From Pseudomonas tumuqii (GTDB taxonomy: Bacteria > Pseudomonadota > Gammaproteobacteria > Pseudomonadales > Pseudomonadaceae): DNA of 64,000 nucleotides. Both the position numbers and the translations under genes were made by a program. The stretch lies in NCBI RefSeq assembly GCF_013184545.1, contig NZ_JAAOJA010000012.1, forward strand, positions 124,001 to 188,000. Direction: 5' to 3'. The notes below the pieces were generated by a model. It did not search any database. It had not been told where the DNA came from and was given only the letters and a program-made list of their open reading frames with translations. This document shows positions 52,491 through 61,400 of this stretch, in pieces. Within the stretch, counting starts at the first letter, position 1. Each line of letters starts with the position of its first letter.

Positions 52491-54215
52491 ATGAACAATA
52501 AAAAGATTGCTCCACAAGTCGACGTCGTCATTTCGGGCCTGGGCCCAACCGGCCTGACCCTCGCCCACCTGCTCGGCAAGCGCGGCCTGTCGGTCGTGGT
52601 GCTCGAACGCGAACCGCAGTTCTACGGCAATGCCCGCGCGGTCTATACCGACGACGAATGCCTGCGCATCTTCCAGGCCGCCGGCATGGCCGAGGAACTG
52701 ACCAAGGACATGCTGCTCAATGCCACCTTCCAGTGGCTCCTGCCCAATGGCGAGGTGCTGCACCAACTGATCCAGACTGCCCGCCCCTATGGCTGGCCGG
52801 CCAACAACCTGCTCTATCAGCCGCTAATGGAAACCACCTTGGCTGACGGGCTGGCCCGCTACCCGCAGGTCAGCGTGCGCCGTGGGCGTGAATTCACCCG
52901 CTTTATCCAGGATGCCGACGGCGTCACCGTGATGCACATCGAGAGCCAGGGCGCGCAGTACAGCAAGCAGGCACCGGTACTTGGCGAAACGCCTGCGCCG
53001 CAGGAAGGCGAGGAAGCCCTGTGCGCACGCTATTTCGTCGCCTGCGACGGTGGTCGCAGCGCCGTGCGCGCGCAGACGGGCATCAAGATGACCGGCAGGA
53101 GCTTCCCCAACCCCTGGATAGTGGTCGACATCAAGCAGAAGGAAGGCGAGGACTGCCTGCGCCACCTGCCCTACTTCAGTTTCATCTGCGACCCCGAGTG
53201 CCCGACCGTCAGCTGCCGCCAGCCGTACGGCCATCACCGTTTCGAGTTCATGCTGATGCCCGGCCAGACCAAGGAGCACATGGAGGACCCGCAGACCGTG
53301 CGCGCCTACCTGAGCAAGTATGTGGATGTGAGCAAGATCGAGATCCTGCGCAGCCTGGTCTACACCTTCAACGCCCTGGTGGCCGAGACTTGGCGCGACG
53401 GCCGGGTGTTCCTCGCCGGCGACGCCGCGCATATGACCCCGCAGTTCGTCGGCCAGGGCATGAACGCCGGCGTGCGCGATGCCTACAACCTGGCGTGGAA
53501 ACTCGACGCCGTGCTGCGTGGCCAGGCCTGCGACAGCCTGCTGGACAGCTACCAGAGCGAACGCCGGCCCCATGCCCAGGCGATGATCGACCTGTCGATC
53601 CACATGAAGAACTTCGTCTCCACCGCCAACCCGCTGCTGTGCTCGCTGCGCAATGTCGCCACGCGCACGGCACGCCGAACCCCTGGACTGCGCGAGTTTC
53701 TCAGCGAGGCCAAGTTCAAGCCGCGGCCGCGCTACGAGAGTGGTGCCTACTTCGGCCTGCCGCGCCAGCGCCGCGCAGGATTGGAGGGCGAGCAACTGCC
53801 ACAACCGCAACTGGTGGACCGTGAAAGCCGTCCGCTGCTGATGGATGAAGCCCTCGGCCAAGGCTATGCGCTGATCGGCTACGGGGTCGACCCGCGGCAG
53901 TCGCTGGCGGACGCCGACCTGCAGCAACTGGCGCGGCTGGATACCCGCTACCTGACGTTCTACCCGGCCGGCGGCAGGCCGCAAGGCAAGGTCTCGGCCT
54001 GCCCGCCGCAGGGTGTCGACGAATGGGAAGACATGACCGGCGAATGCATCCGCCGCTTCAAGGAAGCCGGCTACCCGGTGGGTACGGTGGCCATCGTGCG
54101 TCCCGACCGCTTCGTCTTTGCCATGGCCAAACCCGGTGCGGTGCAGCCGGCAATCCACTACCTGCTCGAGCAGCTCGGCCTGCAGACAGCCAACAGCCAA
54201 CGGGTGGCCTCATGA
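52491..54215 (+). CDS. mhpA: FAD-dependent aromatic hydroxylase (MhpA type), second copy
   Basis: The 574-residue flavoprotein hydroxylase has GLGPTG at 16-21, GDAAHMTPQFVGQGMNAGVRD near 313 and a C-terminal thioredoxin-like domain. It closely matches MhpA, which hydroxylates 3-(3-hydroxyphenyl)propionate to the 2,3-diol with NADH and O2. The ATG at 52491 (AGGGTG upstream) is preferred to a GTG nine bases earlier. Its stop overlaps the hydratase start by 4 nt. Confidence 0.88.
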   Translation: MNNKKIAPQVDVVISGLGPTGLTLAHLLGKRGLSVVVLEREPQFYGNARAVYTDDECLRIFQAAGMAEELTKDMLLNATFQWLLPNGEVLHQLIQTARPYGWPANNLLYQPLMETTLADGLARYPQVSVRRGREFTRFIQDADGVTVMHIESQGAQYSKQAPVLGETPAPQEGEEALCARYFVACDGGRSAVRAQTGIKMTGRSFPNPWIVVDIKQKEGEDCLRHLPYFSFICDPECPTVSCRQPYGHHRFEFMLMPGQTKEHMEDPQTVRAYLSKYVDVSKIEILRSLVYTFNALVAETWRDGRVFLAGDAAHMTPQFVGQGMNAGVRDAYNLAWKLDAVLRGQACDSLLDSYQSERRPHAQAMIDLSIHMKNFVSTANPLLCSLRNVATRTARRTPGLREFLSEAKFKPRPRYESGAYFGLPRQRRAGLEGEQLPQPQLVDRESRPLLMDEALGQGYALIGYGVDPRQSLADADLQQLARLDTRYLTFYPAGGRPQGKVSACPPQGVDEWEDMTGECIRRFKEAGYPVGTVAIVRPDRFVFAMAKPGAVQPAIHYLLEQLGLQTANSQRVAS

Positions 54216-55012
54216 ACCAGCAGCCCACCGCCAGCCTGGAGCAAATTGAAGCCGCCGCCATGGCGCTGCGCCGCGCACGCGCCAGCAAAGCGCCGATCGC
54301 ACCGCTTGCCACGCCCTACGGCATCGCCACCCTGGCCGACGCCTACGCCGTGCAGGAGATCAATACCCGCGTGGCGCTAAGCCAGGGCCGCCGTCTGGTC
54401 GGACGTAAAGTCGGCCTGACCTCGACGGCGGTGCAACAGCAACTGGGGGTCGACCAGCCGGACTTCGGCATGCTGTTCGCCGATATGGAAATCCTCGATG
54501 GCGACGAGATCGACTGCCGCCGCCTGATCCAGCCCAAGGCCGAGGGTGAAATCGCCTTCGTCCTCGGTCGCGCCCTGCTGCGCGAGGACACCACCCTGGC
54601 CGAGCTGATCAGCGCCATCGAGTATGTCGTACCGGCCCTGGAGATCGTCGACTCGGCCATTGCCGACTGGAGGATCAGCCTGGCCGATACCGTCGCTGAC
54701 AACGCCTCCTCGGCGCTCTATGTGCTGGGCAAGCAGCCAACCAAGCTGTCGGCACTGGACCTGCGCCTGGAAGGCATGTTGCTGGAGAAGAACGGCGCCC
54801 AGGCCTCGATCGGCGTCGGTGCTGCCTGCCTGGGTCACCCGCTGGATGCCTGTCTGTGGCTGGCCCGCACCATGGCAGCGGCCGATCGGCCGCTGCTGGC
54901 CGGTGATGTGCTGCTGTCCGGGGCACTGGGGCCGATGACCCCGGTGGTGGCCGGCGACCGCCTGCACCTGCGCCTGACTCGCTTGGGCGAAGTCAGCTGC
55001 CGCTTCGTCTGA
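54212..55012 (+). CDS. mhpD: 2-hydroxypenta-2,4-dienoate hydratase (MhpD type)
   Basis: The 266-residue enzyme matches 2-keto-4-pentenoate hydratases (GRKVGLTSTAVQQQLGVDQP; DFGMLFADM; KAEGEIAFVLGR; GHPLDACLWL). It adds water to 2-hydroxypenta-2,4-dienoate to form 4-hydroxy-2-oxovalerate. It is coupled to the hydroxylase by an ATGA overlap. Confidence 0.9.
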   Translation: MNQQPTASLEQIEAAAMALRRARASKAPIAPLATPYGIATLADAYAVQEINTRVALSQGRRLVGRKVGLTSTAVQQQLGVDQPDFGMLFADMEILDGDEIDCRRLIQPKAEGEIAFVLGRALLREDTTLAELISAIEYVVPALEIVDSAIADWRISLADTVADNASSALYVLGKQPTKLSALDLRLEGMLLEKNGAQASIGVGAACLGHPLDACLWLARTMAAADRPLLAGDVLLSGALGPMTPVVAGDRLHLRLTRLGEVSCRFV

Positions 55013-55082
55013 GCCCTCAGCAACCGCACCCATGATTGATCGGTGCCCTGGCGCGGCCATGGCACCCAAGGAGACCCACTGC

Positions 55083-56042
55083 ATGAGCAGTCACCACAAA
55101 CTGAAAGTCGCCATCATCGGCTCTGGCAATATCGGCACCGACCTGATGATCAAGATCATGCGCAACGCCAAGTACCTTGAGATGGGGGCCATGGTCGGTA
55201 TCGACCCGGCCTCCGATGGCCTGGCCCGCGCCGCCCGCCTCGGCGTGGCCACCACCCACGAAGGCGTGGAAGGCCTGGCCCGCTTGCCGGTGTTCGATGA
55301 AATCGACTTCGTCTTCGACGCCACCTCGGCCACCGCCCATGTGAGCAACGATGCCTTCCTGCGTCAGCTGAAGCCCGCTATCCGCATGATCGATCTGACC
55401 CCGGCGGCTATCGGCCCCTATTGCGTACCCGTGGTCAACCTGGATGCCCACCTCGACCAGCTCAACGTCAACATGGTCACCTGTGGCGGCCAGGCCACCA
55501 TCCCGATGGTGGCGGCGGTGTCGCGCGTCGCCAAGGTGCATTACGCCGAAATCGTCGCCTCCATCAGCAGCAAGTCGGCCGGCCCCGGTACCCGCGCCAA
55601 TATCGACGAGTTCACCGAAACCACCTCCAAGGCCATCGAAGCGGTCGGCGGTGCCGGCAAAGGCAAGGCGATCATCGTCCTGAATCCGGCCGAACCGCCA
55701 TTGATGATGCGCGACACGGTGTTCGTGTTGTCCGAAGCGGCTGATCAGGGCGAGGTGCAAGCGTCCATCGAAGAGATGGCCGCCGCCGTGCATGCCTATG
55801 TGCCGGGCTATCGCCTGAAGCAGAAGGTGCAGTTCGACCTCATCCCCGAGTCGGCCCCGCTGAGTATTCCCGGCCTGGGCAAGTTCTCTGGCCTCAAGAC
55901 CTCGGTGTTCCTCGAAGTCGAAGGCGCCGCCCACTACCTGCCCGCCTATGCCGGCAACCTCGACATCATGACCTCTGCCGCCCTGGCCACCGCCGAGCGC
56001 ATGGCCCAGTCGCTTATCAACGCGTCAGTGATCAACGGCTGA
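55083..56042 (+). CDS. mhpF: Acetylating acetaldehyde dehydrogenase (MhpF/DmpF type)
   Basis: The 319-residue enzyme has an NAD-binding start (GSGNIGTD, 13-20) and the catalytic Cys134 in MVTCGGQATIP. It converts acetaldehyde, CoA and NAD+ to acetyl-CoA. It forms a channelling complex with the aldolase encoded 11 bp downstream. GGAG lies 10 nt before the ATG at 55083. Confidence 0.93.
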   Translation: MSSHHKLKVAIIGSGNIGTDLMIKIMRNAKYLEMGAMVGIDPASDGLARAARLGVATTHEGVEGLARLPVFDEIDFVFDATSATAHVSNDAFLRQLKPAIRMIDLTPAAIGPYCVPVVNLDAHLDQLNVNMVTCGGQATIPMVAAVSRVAKVHYAEIVASISSKSAGPGTRANIDEFTETTSKAIEAVGGAGKGKAIIVLNPAEPPLMMRDTVFVLSEAADQGEVQASIEEMAAAVHAYVPGYRLKQKVQFDLIPESAPLSIPGLGKFSGLKTSVFLEVEGAAHYLPAYAGNLDIMTSAALATAERMAQSLINASVING

Positions 56043-56053
56043 GGAGCATCGCC

Positions 56054-57076
56054 ATGACTTTCGACCCGAGCAAAAAACTCTATATCTCCGACGTCACCCT
56101 GCGTGACGGCAGCCACGCCATTCGCCACCAGTACTCGCTGCAAAATGTGCAGGACATCGCCCGCGCTCTGGATAAAGCCAGGGTCGACTCCATCGAAGTG
56201 GCCCACGGCGACGGCCTGCAAGGCTCCAGCTTCAACTATGGCTTTGCCGCCCACACCGACCTGGAGTGGATCGAAGCCGCCGCCGATGTCATCAGCCATG
56301 CCAAGATCGCCACCCTGCTGCTGCCCGGCATCGGCACCATCCATGACCTCAAGGCCGCCTTTGATGCCGGCGCCCGCGTGGTGCGCGTGGCCACCCATTG
56401 CACCGAAGCGGACATCTCCCGCCAGCACATCGACTACGCCCGCGGCCTGGGCATGGACACCGTCGGTTTTCTGATGATGAGCCACATGATTCCGGCCGAA
56501 GAGCTGGCCCGCCAGGGCAAGCTGATGGAAAGCTACGGTGCCCAATGCATCTACATGGCCGACTCCGGCGGCGCGATGAACATGCAGGACATCCGCGAGC
56601 GCATGCGCGCCTTCAAGGCTGTGCTCAACCCCGAGACCCAGACCGGCATGCACGCCCACCACAACCTCTCGCTCGGCGTGGCCAACTCCATCACCGCCGT
56701 CGAGGAAGGCTGCGACCGTGTCGACGCCAGCCTGGCGGGCATGGGTGCCGGGGCCGGCAACGCGCCACTGGAAGTCTTTATCGCCGCCGCCGAGCGCCTG
56801 GGCTGGAACCACGGCACCGACCTCTACCGCCTGATGGATGCGGCCGACGATATCGTCCGCCCGCTGCAGGACCGACCCGTGCGGGTCGACCGCGAAACCC
56901 TGGCGCTGGGCTATGCCGGGGTCTACTCCAGCTTCCTGCGGCATTCCGAGGCGGCGGCGGCCAAGTACGGATTGAAGACCCTGGATATCCTCGTCGAGCT
57001 GGGCAAGCGGCGCATGGTCGGCGGCCAGGAAGACATGATCGTCGACGTGGCATTGGATCTACTGGCGCAACGCTGA
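56054..57076 (+). CDS. mhpE: 4-hydroxy-2-oxovalerate aldolase (MhpE/DmpG type)
   Basis: The 340-residue aldolase has the DRE-TIM opening LRDGSHAIRH (16-25) and the metal histidines in MHAHHNLSLG near 200. It cleaves 4-hydroxy-2-oxovalerate to pyruvate and acetaldehyde, and passes the acetaldehyde to MhpF. It is the last gene of the meta-pathway run; a large hairpin follows. Confidence 0.93.
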   Translation: MTFDPSKKLYISDVTLRDGSHAIRHQYSLQNVQDIARALDKARVDSIEVAHGDGLQGSSFNYGFAAHTDLEWIEAAADVISHAKIATLLLPGIGTIHDLKAAFDAGARVVRVATHCTEADISRQHIDYARGLGMDTVGFLMMSHMIPAEELARQGKLMESYGAQCIYMADSGGAMNMQDIRERMRAFKAVLNPETQTGMHAHHNLSLGVANSITAVEEGCDRVDASLAGMGAGAGNAPLEVFIAAAERLGWNHGTDLYRLMDAADDIVRPLQDRPVRVDRETLALGYAGVYSSFLRHSEAAAAKYGLKTLDILVELGKRRMVGGQEDMIVDVALDLLAQR

Positions 57077-57114
57077 TCTTCGTTCATCGACTCGCTGGCA
57101 CGGACGCCACGCCT

Positions 57115-57169
57115 TGATGCCACGATGGAGAGCTTTGCCCGCTTGATGCATTAGCGGGCCGTGGCATCA
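57115..57169. terminator. Nested hairpin after mhpE
   Basis: An outer 10-bp arm pair (TGATGCCACG / CGTGGCATCA) encloses an inner pair (GCCCGCT / AGCGGGC). It lies 39 bp after the mhpE stop. No T-run follows, so it may end or protect the operon transcript in another way. Confidence 0.5.
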
Positions 57170-57398
57170 GGATTCGACAAGCTGAAAGACATTACAAAAG
57201 CATGGTGGCCATGACATGCGGCTTTCAACCTGAGCAGACGTGCAATCGGAGTGCAGTACGATGCACCTGTATAATGCCTCTCGCATGTACCCTTCATGCC
57301 AACCGTGCGCGCCTCATGTATACAAGCGCACCAAGACACAGCAAATAGCGGTTGTAAAATTGATTAAAAATCATTCAAATCAAAACCTTATCAGCAGA

Positions 57399-57434
57399 AA
57401 ATTCAGCGTCGCGCCGATGATGGATTGGACCGAT
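57399..57434 (+). pseudogene. dusA: Truncated dusA 5' end (island attachment site)
   Basis: These 36 bases translate as KFSVAPMMDWTD, the conserved start of tRNA-dihydrouridine synthase A. The frame diverges at once afterwards and stops within three codons. The 5' end of dusA is a known integration site for genomic islands and prophages, and integration leaves just such a fragment at one end. The remainder of dusA should lie beyond the right end of the island. Confidence 0.65.
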
Positions 57435-57550
57435 CTAACTAAAATTTAGTTATATTTCAATGTCATAAGAACTAATTTATTCTTGCTTTAGCAAAAATCA
57501 AGCAGAAAAAATCAGGATTATTCCCGGAATAAGCTATTTTTTACACGAAA

Positions 57551-57565
57551 GTCTGTCCAATTCAT
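57551..57565 (-). repeat. Degenerate inverted copy of the dusA core
   Basis: On the minus strand ATGAATTGGACAGAC matches the dusA core ATGGATTGGACCGAT at 12 of 15 positions and translates MNWTD versus MDWTD. It is 117 bp from the first copy and in opposite orientation. Confidence 0.4.
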
Positions 57566-57657
57566 GACACACCGGACTGGCAACCCAGACGTGGTGTTAA
57601 GAAGATTTCTGAAACTAGCCAGCACCCATGACCGCTGCGCTGGAGATAAAACTGAGC

Positions 57658-57675
57658 AAGGGATTCGAACCCCTT
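57658..57675 (-). other. tRNA T-arm-like relic
   Basis: On the minus strand AAGGGGTTCGAATCCCTT is a perfect T-arm with the TTCGAAT loop. No matching anticodon arm, acceptor or CCA end is visible, so it is not a tRNA gene. It may be the fragment left by an element that integrated into a tRNA. Confidence 0.4.
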
Positions 57676-57862
57676 TCGTATTCACCGCATACCGCGCTGC
57701 AGGGCACAAACCGGGGGAGTCGCATGACCTGCCGAGCCTAAAGCGGCCTGAGACGGCCCCGCCTTTGCCCTAAGCCCCCCCATCAGGGAAGTATGATCTG
57801 CTCGATGCTGGGTGAGAAATATTGGTTGCTATCAGCCAGTTGTGACGGGCAGAAAACGGCCA

Positions 57863-57891
57863 TTATGCAAAGTCCTCGATTATGGAAAGTA
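57863..57891. repeat. Left inverted repeat of the small element
   Basis: 29-bp arm, one mismatch to the right arm. Confidence 0.7.
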
Positions 57892-58271
57892 TCGGTTTCC
57901 CGCGGGCGTCAACCACCGGTGAGCAGCGGCAAGCGTACGCTGCGGCATTTTCATAATCACAGCGTCTTCATGAAGGCGATCAGGGTGTCGGGATCCCGGT
58001 TGCGCGGGGTCTTGGCGTCCGGTTCGTGGAGTCTGGCCAGCCCCGCGCCCTTTCCTTCATGGCGAGATCGGCCCCGACACCCTAATGGGGCGTCACCGGA
58101 CTCTCGTGGCCCAGCCAGAGCGCGCACCGGCCTGCAACAGGTGCATCGACGTGGTGCGGCGAAGATTGACACCGGAGGCTTCAGGAGACCCGCGAAATTA
58201 TGTCGAGCTTGCCGCCGCGTCAGCAGCGATCAAGCCGCTTGCGGCCCACCCCTGACAACCATCACGACGGC

Positions 58272-58300
58272 TACTTTCCATAATCGAGAACTTTGCATAA
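58272..58300. repeat. Right inverted repeat of the small element
   Basis: 29-bp arm; reading inward it is preceded by GGGTCG, while the left arm is preceded by AACGGCCA. Confidence 0.7.
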
Positions 58301-58476
58301 CGACCCATAGGCGACGTTCGAGATGTCCCTGCCAAGCGCCCGCTTCGCACCATGAGCAGACATTCCGTCGTTGATTGCGGAAGCAGCCGGCTCACACAAG
58401 CTCGCGCTACAATCCCAAGGCGATCGACCGAGTGTTACTCTTGGCCGATATGGAAAATCTGGTGCCCTAATCTCGA

Positions 58477-61400
58477 ATGTCCGTGCGCAACGACTTTTCG
58501 GCCAAAACCATTCGTACCCTTGCCGCGCGCGTGGGGTATCACTGTTCGAACCCATCCTGCGTGGGCTCGACCTCCGGCCCTGCGCTTGAGGAGGAGCGTA
58601 GCGTCAACATCGGTGTCGGCGCGCACATTGCTGCTGCCGCCGCAGGGGGCAAACGCTACGACCGGAACATGAGCCCGGCCGAACGCAGCAGCGGAGCAAA
58701 CGGGATATGGTTGTGCCAAAGCTGCTCGAAGCTCATCGATTCCGACGAGACTCGCTACACGGTCGCGTTGCTGCATCAGTGGAAGACGGATGCGATCCAG
58801 CGCGCCCTCGATGCCATCGCAGGTGGTCGGCCTCTCGGTCTGGTGAAACCTTCTGCCACGCTGGACGCTGCAGACGAAGAATTTCTTCGTGGGCTCGATC
58901 TTCCGAGCGCAGACGCGGTCGATGCCGCCGGGGCGCGGCTTCGCGCAGCGACTCAAACGGACATTGAGGCATTTCGCGCGGCGCTAGGTCGACCCGCGCG
59001 GACCATCGCGCGGACACTTAGACTTGAAGGGAGCACCGCCCGTTACGTGACGCTTGAAAGCGTGGCGGGACTAACAGCCCTTGCCGAGCCGGTCGCCGTG
59101 GTCGCTTCAGGTGGCACCGGCAAATCGACCACGCTTGTGCAGCTTGCAGAATGCATGGGGGCGCAAGACGGCCCGATCCCACTTCTGGTGCCGTTGGGAG
59201 AATGGTCCGACCGGCAAGAAGATTTTTTCGATTTTATCTTGCGCCGCAACGCCTTCGCCGCCTTTAGGCGGCAGCACTTGATGGTGCTGGCTTACCACGG
59301 GCAGCTCGCGCTTCTGCTCGATGGCTGGAACGAGCTGACTCCCGAATCGCGGCTGCGTGCGACGAACGACCTCACCGCCCTGCAGCGCGATTATCCGCAA
59401 CTTGGCGTCGTGATCAGTTCCCGGCGCCAGACCCTACCGACCGTTGGCCCGGTCGTCACGATCGAAGCGCTTTCGCACGATCAGCAGATGGAGCTTGCGC
59501 TGGCGGTACGTGGCCAGGAAGGCGAAGAACTCGTCGACCGGGCATGGCGGACGGGCGGCGTACGTGAGCTAGTCGGCAACCCTCTCTACTTGAACGCCTT
59601 GTTGATCCTGCCGCACGGCGTCGCGTTTCCCGAAACCAAGGAAGCGGTGCTGGGCATATTTGTACAGCACAACGAGACCGCGCCGGACAAAGTCGAACGA
59701 TTGCACCGGGACACGCTCGGTCACCACACGACCTTTCTAACGGGCCTCGCCGTAGAAGCAAACCGAAGCGTTAGCACAGTTATTTCGGACGCAAATGCCA
59801 ATCGCACCATTTCGATGATCTTGCGGCGGCTTTTCGAAGACGGCCAGATCGGGCCCCCACCTAGCCCCCGTAACATCATCGACAGCTTGGTCGACGCGCA
59901 CTTATTGGCGCGTATGGCCGGTGCCAATGGCGCAATCAGCTTTCAGCACCAGCTGTTCCAGGAGTGGTACGCGGCTGCGGAAGTCGAAGACCTCATGATG
60001 AAGACGGCCGCGGGCGATACCGACGCGCGTAGAAGGCTCCGCGAAGACGTGCTCGACCGATCGTACTGGGAGGAGTCGATTCTGTTCGCGTGCGATAGGC
60101 TTTCGCGCGCAGGCGCAGATGGCGAGCACGCTGTGGCGGTCGCCGTCGACGAGACGCTTGGCATTGATCCACTTTTGGCCGCAGCAATGCTCGACAGGGC
60201 CGCTGACGCCGTATGGCAGCGCCTGCGCAATCGTGTCCTGCGCTTCATCGGGCGCTGGCACACACCCGGAGTGTTCGACCGCGCAGTGCGTTTCATGGTC
60301 ACTTCCGGCAAGTCAGAGTTCTCGGAGTACATCTGGCCACTCGCGTCAAATGCTGATGATCAGATTCAGTTCGTGACGTTCCGGGCGGTTGATCGCTTTC
60401 ATCCGGGGGTTCTCGGGGCTGATCGCGAAGCCCGTTTGCGTGCGCTGCCCGCGCCCCAACGAAAACTCGCCCTGTCCGAGATCGCCAGCAACAGCGGCTT
60501 TGATGGGATGGAACTTGCCGCGATGCTGGCCGCCACCGACCCTGACCCTGAGGTCGTGGTTGCCGTTGTGGTATCGCTGGGGTTTCGCCGCGGTGATCGG
60601 CATGTGAACCAGATCATGAAAGCGGCGCCGGACGCTGTATGGAAAGCACTGGCAGAAAGGAACTATATAGATCACCTTACGGACGCGCAGCTCGATGCCC
60701 GCCTTGCCACAGAGCGCGAAGCGGCGCGCTGCGCAGAAACCCAGCCGGTGCGTTTGCTTGGTCTGATCGTGGATGAGAAGCCTGCCGATGCCGAGACCCG
60801 TATCACACAGCTGCTCAGCACAGCCGAGTTTGAATCCAAGGACATGAACCTCGTGCATGCGTACACAGAATACCCAGAAGCCGTTGCTGCGGGACTTGTC
60901 GCCCGAATCGCAGCCGACTTACCGCTTCCGTATCGCGTCGGCGACTATCTCAAAGTGGCCCCGCTGCTAGACAGCGGACCGGTGGCCGAGAACGCGCTCG
61001 ACCCATCCACGTCGGAGCGCCGTCTAAATGCGGCGGCGGCAGTGATCGGACCGGTGACCGTCGCAGCGCTCTTCAACCAGCTGTTTGCGATAGACAGCCA
61101 ACTACAGGCGCTCGGTCACTATGACAAACAGCTGTCGGACGCGCATTATCGTCTAGTGAATGCGCTATCAGCGACGCGACAGGACGCTTTCGTGCCAGTC
61201 TTGATCGCCAACGCACAGAGCAGCGATCCTCGACGCATCGGCTTACTGGCTGATGTACTCGCCCGACACGGCAGCAACAACGGTGATTCCAAGCCGCCGT
61301 TCGACGCCGTACACCGCCCCGGTTTGCGTGACGTCGTCCAAGCCTGGATGGATACCTTGAGCACTGTGCAGCATCCGGCACGGCAGGCCGCTTCTGAAGT

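Larger units (their letters stand above)
57863..58300. mobile_element. Small element with 29-bp inverted repeats (Tn3-derived type?)
   Basis: TTATGCAAAGTCCTCGATTA... (57863-57891) and its inverse at 58272-58300 match at 28 of 29 positions. Outside the right copy the sequence reads GGGTCG inward, like the outer end of Tn3-family repeats. The 438-bp element has no transposase, so it could be a non-autonomous miniature element. An open frame inside (minus, 57957-58172) shows no domain I recognise. Confidence 0.55.
57077..58476. other. Mobile-element junction region
   Basis: About 1.4 kb between mhpE and the STAND gene with no intact gene. It holds a nested hairpin (57115-57169), a very AT-rich patch (about 57330-57560), the truncated dusA start (57399-57434), its degenerate inverted copy (57551-57565), a tRNA T-arm-like relic (57658-57675) and a small element with 29-bp inverted ends (57863-58300). 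Several insertions seem to have occurred here. Confidence 0.65.

Noticed and set aside
57240..57449. A 69-residue plus-strand frame ending in KFSVAPMMDWTD
   Set aside because: The tail is a dusA fragment; the upstream part has no support, so it is reported as a truncated dusA, not a gene.
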